64,000 nt of DNA, from contig NZ_CP046620.1 of assembly GCF_009931615.1 (NCBI RefSeq), positions 186,001 through 250,000 of the forward strand, read 5' to 3'. A program made the position numbers and the translations under genes. This stretch comes from Algicella marina. Lineage in GTDB: Bacteria > Pseudomonadota > Alphaproteobacteria > Rhodobacterales > Rhodobacteraceae. Positions 9,249-18,005 of this stretch are shown here, piece after piece. The notes beneath the pieces were generated by a model. The model was not told where the DNA came from and made no database searches. It saw only the letters and a list, made by a program, of their open reading frames with translations. How positions within the stretch are numbered: position 1 is the stretch's first letter; the number at the start of each line of letters is the position of its first letter.

Positions 9249-9859
9249 TGCAGGAGCTTGGCTATCTTAAGGAAAGCGCTTCGCAGACAGCGGGGCCTTA
9301 TGTGCATATCGGCTGCATGCCGAGCTACGTGGGGCTGGACGGCGTGTACCCGGAAAACCTCGGCCGGACGATGCTGGGCGAGGGCGTGAAGGGGCAGCAG
9401 ATCACCATCGAGGGCCAGGTTGTCGACGGCACCGGGACGCCCCTGAAAGACGCGATGGTGGAAATCTGGCAGGCCGATGCCGCCGGGCTGTACAACAGCC
9501 CGTCTGAACGTCGCGGACAAGCTGACCCGGCATTCAGCGGTTGGGGGCGACAGGCGACGGATGCAGATTCGGGCCTGTTTACTTTCGAAACGATCAAGCC
9601 GGGTGCCGTACCATGGACCGACGGGAGGATGCAGGCGCCGCACATCTCTTTCTGGATCGTGGCGCGGGGGATTAACCTCGGCCTGAACACGCGGCTCTAT
9701 TTCGAGGATGAAGCAGAGGCGAACGATGCCGACCCGCTGCTGGCGCGTATCGAGCATCGCAACCGGGTGAAGACGTTGATCGCCAAGAAGACAGACGCCG
9801 GGTATCGGTTCGACATCCATCTTCAGGGCCCGGACGAAACGGTTTTCTTCGATCTCTAG
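9248..9859 (+). CDS. pcaG: Protocatechuate 3,4-dioxygenase, alpha subunit
   Basis: The 203-residue product is the non-catalytic alpha chain that assembles with PcaH into the alpha-beta dioxygenase. It keeps the intradiol fold (SQTAGPYVHIG at the N-terminus, VEIWQADAAGLY, FETIKPGAVPW, APHISFWI) but lacks the paired tyrosine-histidine iron site, as expected. The ATG at 9248 overlaps the pcaH stop (TGATG), so the subunits should be made in equal amounts. Its stop overlaps the stop of the convergent RidA-family gene by three bases. Confidence 0.93.
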   Translation: MQELGYLKESASQTAGPYVHIGCMPSYVGLDGVYPENLGRTMLGEGVKGQQITIEGQVVDGTGTPLKDAMVEIWQADAAGLYNSPSERRGQADPAFSGWGRQATDADSGLFTFETIKPGAVPWTDGRMQAPHISFWIVARGINLGLNTRLYFEDEAEANDADPLLARIEHRNRVKTLIAKKTDAGYRFDIHLQGPDETVFFDL

Positions 9860-10251
9860 GACGGCGGCAGGGCCGCTGTCACCTCCACCTCCACCAGAAA
9901 TTCAGGGCGGGTAAACCCGCTGACGATAACCAGGGTGGAGGTATATGCGGGCGGGTGCGGACCGAACCACGCATCGCGCGCGGCCATGTAGGCGGCCATG
10001 TGCATCCTGTCGGTGACATAGGCCGTAATCTTGACCACATGTTCGGACCCGGCCCCGGCTTCCGCGAGAATTGCCGCGATGTTGGCGAAACAGATATCGG
10101 CCTGTGCGCGCGCATCCGGGGGCACGCTTCCATCTGCCGCGAGGCCAAGCTGCCCCGAAGTGAGGATCAGGCGGGTGGCGCTGTCCAGTTCCACCCCGTG
10201 GGCGTAGCGGGCGAAGGGCGGGGCGATGGTGCCGGGCGTAAGCGGGCGCAT
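9856..10251 (-). CDS. RidA/YjgF family protein (probable enamine/imine deaminase)
   Basis: From the ATG at 10251, with AGAGGAG about eight bases upstream, the product is 131 residues, the usual RidA size. It shows the family pattern: HGVELDSATRLILTSGQLG near the N-terminus, QADICFANIAAILAEAG in the central helix, VVKITAYVTDR, and a C-terminal EVEVTAAL strand. RidA proteins hydrolyse reactive enamines or imines released by PLP enzymes, and members inside catabolic clusters often act on pathway intermediates. The position between an intradiol dioxygenase and a nitrogen-compound cluster suggests such a role, but it is transcribed from the opposite strand to both. Confidence 0.85.
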   Translation of the reverse strand: MRPLTPGTIAPPFARYAHGVELDSATRLILTSGQLGLAADGSVPPDARAQADICFANIAAILAEAGAGSEHVVKITAYVTDRMHMAAYMAARDAWFGPHPPAYTSTLVIVSGFTRPEFLVEVEVTAALPPS

Positions 10252-10476
10252 ACTGTCTTCTCCTCTGATGACGGTTGCATGATAGGCGCGCGGCGGGGCG
10301 GGGAAAGAGCCCGGCTTGAATATGGCATGCAATGCACCTTTTGGCGGCAGCGGCGAGAGCGAATGCCCGCCAAATGGACAGATGCCGGAAGAGGTGCCCA
10401 AACGGCGGCTTGCGGGTCTTCCCTTTCCGCGTAAGCTTCACAATCAATGGCGGTGTATCCAACACGGGAGAGTTTC

Positions 10477-11478
10477 ATGAACACCAGATTGATCGCTGCG
10501 GCTGGCCTGATGGCTCTTGGCGGCACGGCGGCACTCGCCGACGGTCACATGACGAAAGCCGCCTTCGGCACCAACTGGCTGGCTCAGGCAGAGCATGGCG
10601 GCTTCTATCAGGCTGTTGCCGATGGCACCTACGCGGAATGCGGGTTGGATGTGGAGATCGTGCCGGGCGGGCCGCAGGTGAACAACCGGGCGCTGATGCT
10701 GGCAGGCAAGATCGACTTTCACATGGGCGGCGACATGCTGCAGGCGTTCAACGCGGTGAAACAGGGGATCCCTGTGGTATCCGTTGCGGCAATTTTTCAG
10801 AAACATCCGCAGGTGATCCTAGCGCATCCCGGCAAGGCAGAGACTTTCGAGGACCTCAAGGACCTGACGCTGCTGATCGGCGACAACGGCTTCGCCTCTT
10901 TCTATCAGTGGATGATCGCGGCCTACGGGTTCACACCGGAACAGCGGATGCCCTATACCTTCAACCCGGCACCCTTCATCGCTGACGATACCAAGGGAAT
11001 GCAGGGTTATCTTTCCTCCGAACCCTTTGCTGTGGAGAAGGAAGCCGGCTGGAAGCCGGATGTCTTCCTGATCGCGGATGCCGGATACTCCACCTACGCC
11101 ACGACGATCGAGACAATGGCCGAGACGATCGAGAGCAAGCCGGAAGTGGTCGAGTGTTTCGTCGATGGTTCGCTGACGGGTTGGTACAACTACCTGTGGG
11201 GTGACAGCTCGGTGGCAGATGCGGCGATCATCGCGGCTAACCCGGACATGACGCAGGACAAGATCGACTTCGCCAAGGCGTCGATGCTGGAGAACGGCAT
11301 CGTCGACAGTGGCGACTCGCTGGAACTGGGAATCGGCGCGATGACCGACGAGAAAGTCGGCGATTTCTACGCGAAGATGGTTGAGGCCGGGGTGATCGAG
11401 GACGGGATCGACTGGAAAGCGGCTTACACGACCGAGTTCACCAACAAGAAGGTGGGCATGGACATCAAGCCCGAGTGA
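10477..11478 (+). CDS. ABC transporter substrate-binding protein, NMT1/THI5-like
   Basis: The ATG at 10477 follows GGGAGAG. The 333-residue product has a signal peptide (RLIAAAGLMALGGTAALA) and the periplasmic binding fold of the NMT1/THI5 (SsuA/ThiY-like) group, seen in FGTNWLAQAEHGGFYQAVADG and the G-G-P-Q-V-N-N-R segment. This group carries nitrogen heterocycles such as hydroxymethylpyrimidine, sulfonates or riboflavin to an ABC importer. Next in line are the matching ATPase and permease genes, so it is the specificity component of that importer. The nearby deaminase suggests a cyclic amide or pyrimidine-like substrate; this is inference. Confidence 0.88.
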   Translation: MNTRLIAAAGLMALGGTAALADGHMTKAAFGTNWLAQAEHGGFYQAVADGTYAECGLDVEIVPGGPQVNNRALMLAGKIDFHMGGDMLQAFNAVKQGIPVVSVAAIFQKHPQVILAHPGKAETFEDLKDLTLLIGDNGFASFYQWMIAAYGFTPEQRMPYTFNPAPFIADDTKGMQGYLSSEPFAVEKEAGWKPDVFLIADAGYSTYATTIETMAETIESKPEVVECFVDGSLTGWYNYLWGDSSVADAAIIAANPDMTQDKIDFAKASMLENGIVDSGDSLELGIGAMTDEKVGDFYAKMVEAGVIEDGIDWKAAYTTEFTNKKVGMDIKPE

Positions 11479-11528
11479 TACTGAACGGGCAGGTCGACAG
11501 GACCTGCCCGAACCGACAGGAACCATCC

Positions 11529-12302
11529 ATGACAGACGCGACGGCACGCGAGGAAATCCTGCGCGTGGAGAATGTGGGCAAGACATTCAACGGCAGTGTC
11601 GTTGCCCTGAAGGGCATGACGCTCTCGGTGGGCAAAGGCGACTTCATCTCGCTGCTTGGGCCTTCGGGGTGTGGAAAATCGACGGCATTGCGGCTGATTG
11701 CCGACCTGATTCACCCGACGGCTGGGCGGATCAACTGGACCGGCGGACAGGGTGCGGGAGATCTCGGCGTCGTCTTTCAGGAGCCGACGCTGATGCCTTG
11801 GGCCACGGTGGCACAGAACGTGTTTCTGCCCTTCCGTCTGCGGGGGCGAAAATTTGCGGATGTCGAGGGTGAGATACTGGACGCGCTGGAGATGGTGGGG
11901 CTGGCAAAGTTCGCCCGGTCCTACCCGCGGGAGCTTTCCGGTGGCATGAAGATGCGGGTGTCCATCGCGCGGGCAATGGTGACGCGACCCCGGCTGATCC
12001 TGATGGATGAGCCTTTTGCGGCGCTGGACGAGATCACCCGTTTCAAGCTGAACAATGACCTGCTGGAGATGAAGGCACGGATCGGATGCACGGTTATTTT
12101 CGTGACGCACTCGGTTTTCGAGAGTGTATTTCTTTCCGACCGGATTGTGGTGATGGCGGCGCGGCCCGGCAGGGTCATCCGCGAACTGCGGGTCGACGAG
12201 GCCTATCCACGCGACGAGGAATTTCGCACCTCGGCCAAATATGCCGCCTACACGCGCGAGGCGACGGCGGCGCTGCACGAAGCTATGGGAGAGACGGCAT
12301 GA
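11529..12302 (+). CDS. ABC transporter ATP-binding protein (SsuB/TauB/ThiZ type)
   Basis: The ATG at 11529 follows AGGAACC. The 257-residue ATPase has Walker A at residues 44-52 (GPSGCGKST), the Q-loop near 84 (FQEP), the signature LSGGMKMR at about 136-143, and Walker B LILMDEP at 156-162 followed by the D-loop. It resembles ATPases of nitrate/sulfonate/taurine/thiamine-precursor importers. Its stop overlaps the permease start (ATGA). It lies 50 bases after the binding protein gene. Confidence 0.93.
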   Translation: MTDATAREEILRVENVGKTFNGSVVALKGMTLSVGKGDFISLLGPSGCGKSTALRLIADLIHPTAGRINWTGGQGAGDLGVVFQEPTLMPWATVAQNVFLPFRLRGRKFADVEGEILDALEMVGLAKFARSYPRELSGGMKMRVSIARAMVTRPRLILMDEPFAALDEITRFKLNNDLLEMKARIGCTVIFVTHSVFESVFLSDRIVVMAARPGRVIRELRVDEAYPRDEEFRTSAKYAAYTREATAALHEAMGETA

Positions 12303-13165
12303 GCGTGACGGCGGCGTCGGATGTCCGCGAGGAGGGCGCGACTGTCGATGCCGACGAATTGCGGCGGCGGCAGCGGCAAAGGTTCGAGAAGGTCGGCCGT
12401 TGGCTGTTGCCCGTCATCATGCTGTCGGCAACTCTCTGGGCGTGGGACAGGGTGGTGACGGTCAACGAGATTCCACCCTACATATTGCCGGGCCCCGGAC
12501 TGGTGGGCGAGACGCTGGTGCAGGACTGGGGCACGCTTTCCGGCTCGCTGCTGGTGACGGTGCAGATCACGCTGATGGCGTTGACGGTGGCGGTGATCGG
12601 CGGCGTTGGGCTGGCCATTTTGTTCACGCAATCGCGGATCGTGGAAATGAGCTTCTTCCCCTACGCCGTGATCCTGCAGGTGACGCCAGTGGTGGCGATC
12701 GCGCCGCTGATTTTCATCTATGTGGACAACCGGATGGTCGGGCTGTTGCTGTGCGCATGGATCGTGGCCTTTTTCCCGGTGTTGTCGAACACGACACTGG
12801 GGCTGAATTCGGCCGACCATAACCTGCGCGACCTGTTCCGGATCTATGGCGCGACGCGGTGGCAGCGGCTGCGGTATCTGCAATTGCCGTCAGCGCTGCC
12901 CTACTTTCTCGGTGGTTTGCGGATCGCTGGCGGGCTGGCGCTGATCGGCGCGGTGGTGGCGGAGTTCGTGGCCGGCACCGGCGGTCGGGCCTCTGGCCTT
13001 GCGTTTCGCATCCAGGAGGCCGGCTATCAACTCAACATTCCGCGCATGTTCGCGGGCCTTGCCCTGATCGCTGCGACGGGCGTGGTGATCTATGCCTTGC
13101 TGAGCCTTTTGAGTTATCTTCTTCTCCGCAAATGGCACGAAAGCGCGATCAAGCGGGAGGGATGA
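12299..13165 (+). CDS. ABC transporter permease (BPD_transp_1)
   Basis: The 288-residue product starts at the ATG at 12299, overlapping the ATPase stop by four bases. It has about six membrane helices from residue 35 on and the cytoplasmic EAA-type loop around FRIYGATRWQRLRYLQLPSALPYFLGGLR, the site that docks the ATPase. It belongs with permeases such as SsuC/TauC/ThiX. As a homodimer with the ATPase dimer and the binding protein it would form the complete importer. Its stop overlaps or abuts the deaminase start. Confidence 0.92.
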   Translation: MSVTAASDVREEGATVDADELRRRQRQRFEKVGRWLLPVIMLSATLWAWDRVVTVNEIPPYILPGPGLVGETLVQDWGTLSGSLLVTVQITLMALTVAVIGGVGLAILFTQSRIVEMSFFPYAVILQVTPVVAIAPLIFIYVDNRMVGLLLCAWIVAFFPVLSNTTLGLNSADHNLRDLFRIYGATRWQRLRYLQLPSALPYFLGGLRIAGGLALIGAVVAEFVAGTGGRASGLAFRIQEAGYQLNIPRMFAGLALIAATGVVIYALLSLLSYLLLRKWHESAIKREG

Positions 13166-14430
13166 TGGATTTCAGGAAATTGCCGAGTGGCGCCGTCACG
13201 TTGCGTGATGTGCGGGTGCCCGGATGCTTGCTTGGGGACAAGGCGGCGTTCGTAAAGCGGGACATTCATCTGCGTGATGGCCAGATCAGCGATACACCGG
13301 GCGAAGCCGTGGATATGGGCGGGGCGATCGTGCTGCCATGTTTCGTGGACATGCATACACACCTCGACAAGGGCCATATCTGGCCGAGGGCGGCCAACCC
13401 GGATGGGACGTTCATGGGGGCGTTGACGACGGTGCGGGCTGACAGTTCGGCGAACTGGAGCGCGGAAGATGTGCGTCGCCGGATGGATTTCTCGCTGCGT
13501 TGCGCCTTTGCGCACGGCACTCGGGCGATCCGAACCCATATAGACAGCATCGCGCCGCAGGATGAGATTTCGTGGCCGGTTTTCAGGGAAATGCGTGAAG
13601 AATGGGCCGGGCGGATCGACCTTCAGGGCGCCTGTCTTATCGCCTGTGACCGAATGGAGCCGGAAGGCCGTTTCCGTGAAACGGCTGATCGGGTGGCGGA
13701 CGCGGGTGGCGTTTTGGGCATGGTGACGTATCCGGTGCCCGACCTGCGCGCGCGCGTTGAAGGCTTCTTGCGGTTGGCGATGGAGCGCGGTCTCGAAGCG
13801 GATTTCCACGTGGACGAGACGCTTGACCCGGAGAGCCAGACGCTGCGCGTCGTGGCAGAGACGGCGCGGGACCTGAGCTTCGACAAGCCGATCACGGTCG
13901 GCCATCTCTGCTCGCTGTCTGCGCAGGAGACGGGCGTGGCGATGGACACGATCGATCTGGTGGCGGAGGTGGGGCTGAACGTCGTTTCACTGCCGATGTG
14001 CAACCTGTATCTGCAGAACCGGCACAACCACCGGACGCCGCGAAAGCGGGGCATCACGCTCGTGCATGAGATGAAGGTGCGCGGAATCAACGTGAGTTTC
14101 GCCTCCGACAACACCCGCGATCCGTTCTACGCCTACGGTGACATGGACATGATCGAGGTGATGCGCGAAGCGACGCGCATCGGGCACCTCGATCACACCG
14201 GCGACGACTGGGTGAATGCCTTCACGGCCAATCCGGCAAAGGCCTGCGGTTTCGCGGCGCCAAGTTTCGCGGCCGGGGCTTCCGCCGACCTGGTAATCTG
14301 CAAGGCACGAAGCTGGGGCGAGTTCTTCGCCCGGCCGCAGGCGGACAGGATCGTGGTGCGCGGCGGCAAACAGATAGACCGGACATTGCCGGAATATTCG
14401 GAACTGGATGACCTTGTAGGAGTACCATGA
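13165..14430 (+). CDS. Cytosine-deaminase-like metal-dependent amidohydrolase
   Basis: Two consecutive ATGs exist at 13162 and 13165; I take the second because GGGAGGG at 13155-13161 is too close to the first. The 421-residue product has the CodA-type set of metal and catalytic residues: HTH at 64-66, HVDE with His215, Asp217 and Glu218, GHLCS with His247, and ASDN with Asp315. CodA relatives hydrolyse cytosine, creatinine, isoguanine or related cyclic amidines, releasing ammonia. Genetic coupling to the importer suggests it acts on the imported compound or its first product. Cytosine itself is possible but not proven. Confidence 0.88.
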   Translation: MDFRKLPSGAVTLRDVRVPGCLLGDKAAFVKRDIHLRDGQISDTPGEAVDMGGAIVLPCFVDMHTHLDKGHIWPRAANPDGTFMGALTTVRADSSANWSAEDVRRRMDFSLRCAFAHGTRAIRTHIDSIAPQDEISWPVFREMREEWAGRIDLQGACLIACDRMEPEGRFRETADRVADAGGVLGMVTYPVPDLRARVEGFLRLAMERGLEADFHVDETLDPESQTLRVVAETARDLSFDKPITVGHLCSLSAQETGVAMDTIDLVAEVGLNVVSLPMCNLYLQNRHNHRTPRKRGITLVHEMKVRGINVSFASDNTRDPFYAYGDMDMIEVMREATRIGHLDHTGDDWVNAFTANPAKACGFAAPSFAAGASADLVICKARSWGEFFARPQADRIVVRGGKQIDRTLPEYSELDDLVGVP

Positions 14431-15821
14431 ATATCGAAGCAGCCAAGGCGGCGCTGAGCCATCTCGACATCGAGGGGAACGAGAATTCCATAAGGGCCAA
14501 GAGCCGTGATTTCTTCTGGTATTCGCCGGTTCTGAAGGCGAGGCTGGATCACATTGTTGCCGACTTCGTCGTTTCGCCCCGCAACGAGGCCGAAGTGATC
14601 GAGGTTCTGAGGGTCTGCCATCAGCATGACGTCCCGGTGACGACGCGCGGGGCGGGTACCGGCAACTACGGACAGGCGATGCCGCTGGCGGGCGGCTGTG
14701 TCATGCATCTGCGGCACATGTCTGCCGTGAAGGAGATCCATCCGGGCCGGGTAATCGTGGAGCCAGGGTGCCTGCTGAAGGATCTGGACGCTGCCACCAA
14801 GGCGCATTCCGGGCAGGAAATCCGCATGTTTTCATCGACATGGGCGACGGCCACGATCGGCGGGTTCATCGCCGGCGGCTCGGGTGGCGTCGGCTCCTGC
14901 ACCTGGGGAAGCTTGCGCGACCTTGGAAATATCATCCGCCTGCGTGTGGTAACGATGGAGGCGGAACCGCGGGTGCTGGAGTTTCGTGGTGAAGAATTGC
15001 CACGGGTCAGCCACGCCTACGGAACCAACGGGATAATCACCGAGGTGGAGATACCGCTGGCGCCGGCCTACGAGTGGGTCGAGATGTTCGTCGCCTGCGA
15101 TAACTTCATGGAGGCGGTTCGGTTTACACATGATCTCGGTAACCAGGATGGCATCCTGATCAAGCTCGGGTCGGTCTATGAGGCGCCGATTGCCAAGAAC
15201 TATTTTCAGCGGGTGGCGCCACATGTGGATGCGGGTACGAGCGTTATCGGCCTGATGGTGGCACCCCATTCGATGGACGGTTTCGAGACGTTTCTCGGAC
15301 GGCGGCCCGAAGCGCGGGTGATCTACCGCTCCGACGCCAGCGACTGGGAGCGTGGGCCGGGGCCGGTCTTCGAGTACGGCTGGAACCACACGACCTTGCG
15401 GGCGCTGCGGGTGGACCCGTCGATCACCTATCTGCAGGTGCGCTATGGATACCCCGATACCCTTGATTTGATTGAAAAGATGCGCAGTGCGCTGTCTCCA
15501 GAAGTGATGCAGCACCTGGAGCTGATCCGTGAAAGCGGGCGACTGATCTACGCGGGTCTCAGTCTTGTGAAATTCACAACGGAGGAGCGGTTGGACGAGA
15601 TCGTGCGGATGCACGAGGAAGCCGGCGCGATGATTTTCAATCCACATCGCTATACGCTGGAGGAAGGCGGACGGCAGACGGTGGATGACCGGCAGTTGCG
15701 GTTCAAGCAGGAAGCTGACCCGAAAGGGCTGCTGAACCCCGGCAAGATGATCAGTTGGGACGATCCGGACTGGACGTTCGACAAGATGTACGCCTACCCC
15801 AAGCTGAAGGCGGCGACGTAG
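14427..15821 (+). CDS. FAD-linked oxidase (PCMH-type, GlcD-like)
   Basis: The 464-residue product starts four bases inside the end of the deaminase gene (ATGA). Residues about 40-215 form the PCMH-type FAD-binding domain, seen in FVVSPRNEAEVIEVLRVCHQHDVPVT-RGAGTGN, and in SSTWATATIGGFIAGGSGG where the pyrophosphate binds. The C-terminus ends in PKGLLNPGKMI, the closing motif of the glycolate-oxidase/VAO group. It should oxidise a hydroxyl or C-H group using FAD. The electron acceptor is unknown; the two reductases downstream may be linked. An unusual partner for a deaminase, which makes the cluster distinctive. Confidence 0.88.
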   Translation: MNIEAAKAALSHLDIEGNENSIRAKSRDFFWYSPVLKARLDHIVADFVVSPRNEAEVIEVLRVCHQHDVPVTTRGAGTGNYGQAMPLAGGCVMHLRHMSAVKEIHPGRVIVEPGCLLKDLDAATKAHSGQEIRMFSSTWATATIGGFIAGGSGGVGSCTWGSLRDLGNIIRLRVVTMEAEPRVLEFRGEELPRVSHAYGTNGIITEVEIPLAPAYEWVEMFVACDNFMEAVRFTHDLGNQDGILIKLGSVYEAPIAKNYFQRVAPHVDAGTSVIGLMVAPHSMDGFETFLGRRPEARVIYRSDASDWERGPGPVFEYGWNHTTLRALRVDPSITYLQVRYGYPDTLDLIEKMRSALSPEVMQHLELIRESGRLIYAGLSLVKFTTEERLDEIVRMHEEAGAMIFNPHRYTLEEGGRQTVDDRQLRFKQEADPKGLLNPGKMISWDDPDWTFDKMYAYPKLKAAT

Positions 15822-16403
15822 ATGCCGCGGGCGCTGGTTTTGTTTGCGCACCCGTGCGCGGAAAGCTTCTCTGCCGCCCTGCACGATCAGGTGGTTGAAT
15901 CATTTCAGAAAAGTGGCTGGGACGTTGATGATTGCGACCTTAACGCCGAAGGGTTTTCGCCGGTACTGACGGAGGTGGAGCGGCGGGGCTATCACGATGA
16001 ACCGACCAATATCGAGCCGGTGCGGGACTATGTCGAACGCCTGCGGGCGGCCGAGGCGCTGGTAATGGTCTTTCCGGTTTGGAATTTCGGCTATCCGGCC
16101 ATTCTCAAGGGATTTCTCGATCGCGTGTTCCTGCCCGGCGTGTCGTTCAAGCTGGTCGATGGAAAGGTGCGGCCAAACCTGACGCACATCCGCAAACTTG
16201 CGGCGGTGACGACCTATGGCGGGACGCGGGTGCGGGCAATCATGGCGGGTGATCCGCCGCGCAAATGTGTGACACGGGCGGTCTGGCACGTGTGCCGGCC
16301 AGAGAAGATGAGGTATCTTGCGCTTTACGACATGAACCGGGCAAGTGACGGAAAACGCTCCGAATTCCTGAGCCGGGTCGGGCGTGAGATGGAGGCGTTC
16401 TGA
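15822..16403 (+). CDS. NAD(P)H dehydrogenase (quinone)-like flavoprotein, first copy
   Basis: The 193-residue product has the flavodoxin-like fold of the NQO1/MdaB/Kef-associated group: VLFAHPCAESFSAAL binds the flavin phosphate, AEALVMVFPVWNFGYPAILKGFLDRV is the family signature, and TTYGGTR follows. Such enzymes reduce quinones, azo or nitro compounds with NAD(P)H. The ATG directly follows the stop of the FAD oxidase gene. A second, clearly related copy is next; having two suggests a heteromeric enzyme or two reduction steps. Confidence 0.87.
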   Translation: MPRALVLFAHPCAESFSAALHDQVVESFQKSGWDVDDCDLNAEGFSPVLTEVERRGYHDEPTNIEPVRDYVERLRAAEALVMVFPVWNFGYPAILKGFLDRVFLPGVSFKLVDGKVRPNLTHIRKLAAVTTYGGTRVRAIMAGDPPRKCVTRAVWHVCRPEKMRYLALYDMNRASDGKRSEFLSRVGREMEAF

Positions 16404-17030
16404 ATGCGGGCACTGGTGGTTTATGCGCATCCCCGACCGGGCAGCTTCAACGCGGCGGTTCGGGACGTGGTGCTGGAGAAACTGCGGGAGGCCGGGGCGG
16501 AGGTGCGACTGGTGGATCTGTATCGCGATGGGTTCGCGGCTTGTCTTACAGCCGGTGAGCTGGAGGCCTACGAGGATACTGAGCGCAATTGTGGACCAGT
16601 GGCAGCCCATGCGGATGCGCTGAAATGGTGCGACACGTTGATCTTCGTCTATCCGACATGGTGGTACGGTTTGCCAGCGATTCTAAAGGGTTGGTTGGAC
16701 CGCGTCCTGTTGCCGGGGGTAGCATTTCTGATGCCGGACGACGCGCATCCGGACATTCGGCCCGGGTTGACGCATGTGAAAAAGCTGGCCGTGTTCACGA
16801 CCTGTGGTGCGAGTTGGTGGCTGACGGCACTGGTGGGAGCACCGGGGCGCAGAACATTGTTGCGTGGCGTCAGATTCATCTGCGCAAAACGCTGTCGGAG
16901 CTATTTTGTAGCGCATTATCTCATGGATAGTTCTACCGATCAGAGTCGCAGGCGGCATCTGGCGCGGGTAGGTCGGACCATGGAGAAGATGACCGGCGGC
17001 ATGGCACGCGGCCAGGAGGTGGAGGCATGA
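16404..17030 (+). CDS. NAD(P)H dehydrogenase (quinone)-like flavoprotein, second copy
   Basis: The 208-residue product is homologous to the gene before it: ALVVYAHPRPGSFNAAV at the N-terminus and the WCDTLIFVYPTWWYGLPAILKGWLDRV signature region. It differs by an insert near residues 115-125 (PDDAHPDIRPG) and a basic C-terminus. It keeps the flavin-binding loop, so it is likely an active NAD(P)H flavoprotein. The ATG directly follows the previous stop, and the gene end overlaps the creatininase-family gene by four bases. Confidence 0.87.
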   Translation: MRALVVYAHPRPGSFNAAVRDVVLEKLREAGAEVRLVDLYRDGFAACLTAGELEAYEDTERNCGPVAAHADALKWCDTLIFVYPTWWYGLPAILKGWLDRVLLPGVAFLMPDDAHPDIRPGLTHVKKLAVFTTCGASWWLTALVGAPGRRTLLRGVRFICAKRCRSYFVAHYLMDSSTDQSRRRHLARVGRTMEKMTGGMARGQEVEA

Positions 17031-17803
17031 CACGACGGCTGGACTGGTATGAGTACCGGGCATCGGAATTCGAAAATATCGTTGCGGATCAGACGATTGC
17101 GATACTGCCGACGGCGGCGGTGGAGCAGCACGGGCCGCATCTGCCGGTGGGCGTTGACACGATGATCGCCGAGGGGATGCTGGCGACGTTTCGCGCGGCG
17201 TGCCCCGACGATCTGGATGTGCGCATCCTGCCGGTGCAGGCGGTGGGCAAGTCCAACGAGCATCTTTGGGCGAAGGGCACACTGACGCTTTCGGCTGATA
17301 GTGCATTGAAATCATGGGTGGAAATCGGGCTTTCGGTGGCGCGGGCAGGGGTGCGCAAGATCGTGATCGTCAATTCGCATGGCGGAAATCTGGACCTCGT
17401 GTCGATTCTTTCGCGGGAGTTGCGGGTGCAGGCGGGGATGCTGGCGGTGAAGTGCCAGTGGGGCGCCTTCGGGCACCCGGAGGGGATTTATTCGGACTTT
17501 GAAAGAACTTATGGGATTCACGGTGGCGATATAGAGACATCGCTGATGCTGAATTTCCGACCTGAGACGGTGGATATGGCGAAGGCCGAGACCTTCCGCT
17601 CCTCGGCCGAGGTAACGGAAATTTCGCCTGTCGGACCAATCAGTTACGGGTGGATTGCGTCCGATCTCGGGCCAGCGGGCGTGGCCGGCGACGCAGCCTT
17701 GGCGACGGCGGAGAAGGGCAGGCTGACGGCAGAGCATCAGGTGGCGGGGTTCATCGAACTGCTGCGGAAGGTGCAGCGAATGGAGGTGCCGGGCAGCACC
17801 TGA
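17027..17803 (+). CDS. Creatininase family amidohydrolase
   Basis: The 258-residue product has the metal-site motifs of the creatininase family: VEQHGPHLPVGVDT near residues 30-43, NSHGGN near 120, and GIHGGDIETS near 165. The family opens cyclic amides (creatinine, and related steps in mycofactocin and riboflavin-type pathways) with two divalent metals. It is the last gene of the coupled run, overlapping the previous gene by four bases. With the deaminase it gives the cluster two hydrolytic C-N cleaving enzymes. Confidence 0.9.
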   Translation: MTRRLDWYEYRASEFENIVADQTIAILPTAAVEQHGPHLPVGVDTMIAEGMLATFRAACPDDLDVRILPVQAVGKSNEHLWAKGTLTLSADSALKSWVEIGLSVARAGVRKIVIVNSHGGNLDLVSILSRELRVQAGMLAVKCQWGAFGHPEGIYSDFERTYGIHGGDIETSLMLNFRPETVDMAKAETFRSSAEVTEISPVGPISYGWIASDLGPAGVAGDAALATAEKGRLTAEHQVAGFIELLRKVQRMEVPGST

Positions 17804-17810
17804 GGCGTCG

Positions 17811-17843
17811 TATGGATTTGGTATGGTTTTGGTATGGATTTGG
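17811..17843 (+). repeat. Three tandem 11-bp repeats
   Basis: Three contiguous copies of TATGGWTTTGG (W is A, T, A in order), beginning seven bases after the creatininase-family stop codon and trailing into TATTGCG. The rest of the 202-base gap up to the SDR gene shows no gene. The T-rich tracts have no hairpin before them, so this is not an ordinary terminator. Confidence 0.85.
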
Positions 17844-18005
17844 TATTGCGAGTGGATTGGTCGGGTATTGAGGTGAAATCCACTTTTCGCATCCCGGCCG
17901 GGGCAGAGGTTGGCGGACAGCCTGCTGCCCTGCGACGATATCAGATGACCGATCAGATCAGGCTTGAAGACATTAGACGCGGCATTGTGACGACGGCGAA
18001 ACCTG

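Noticed and set aside
12859-13164. Rightward extension of the amidohydrolase frame into the permease gene
   Set aside because: This part is a shifted reading of the permease; the amidohydrolase family sequence starts at 13165.
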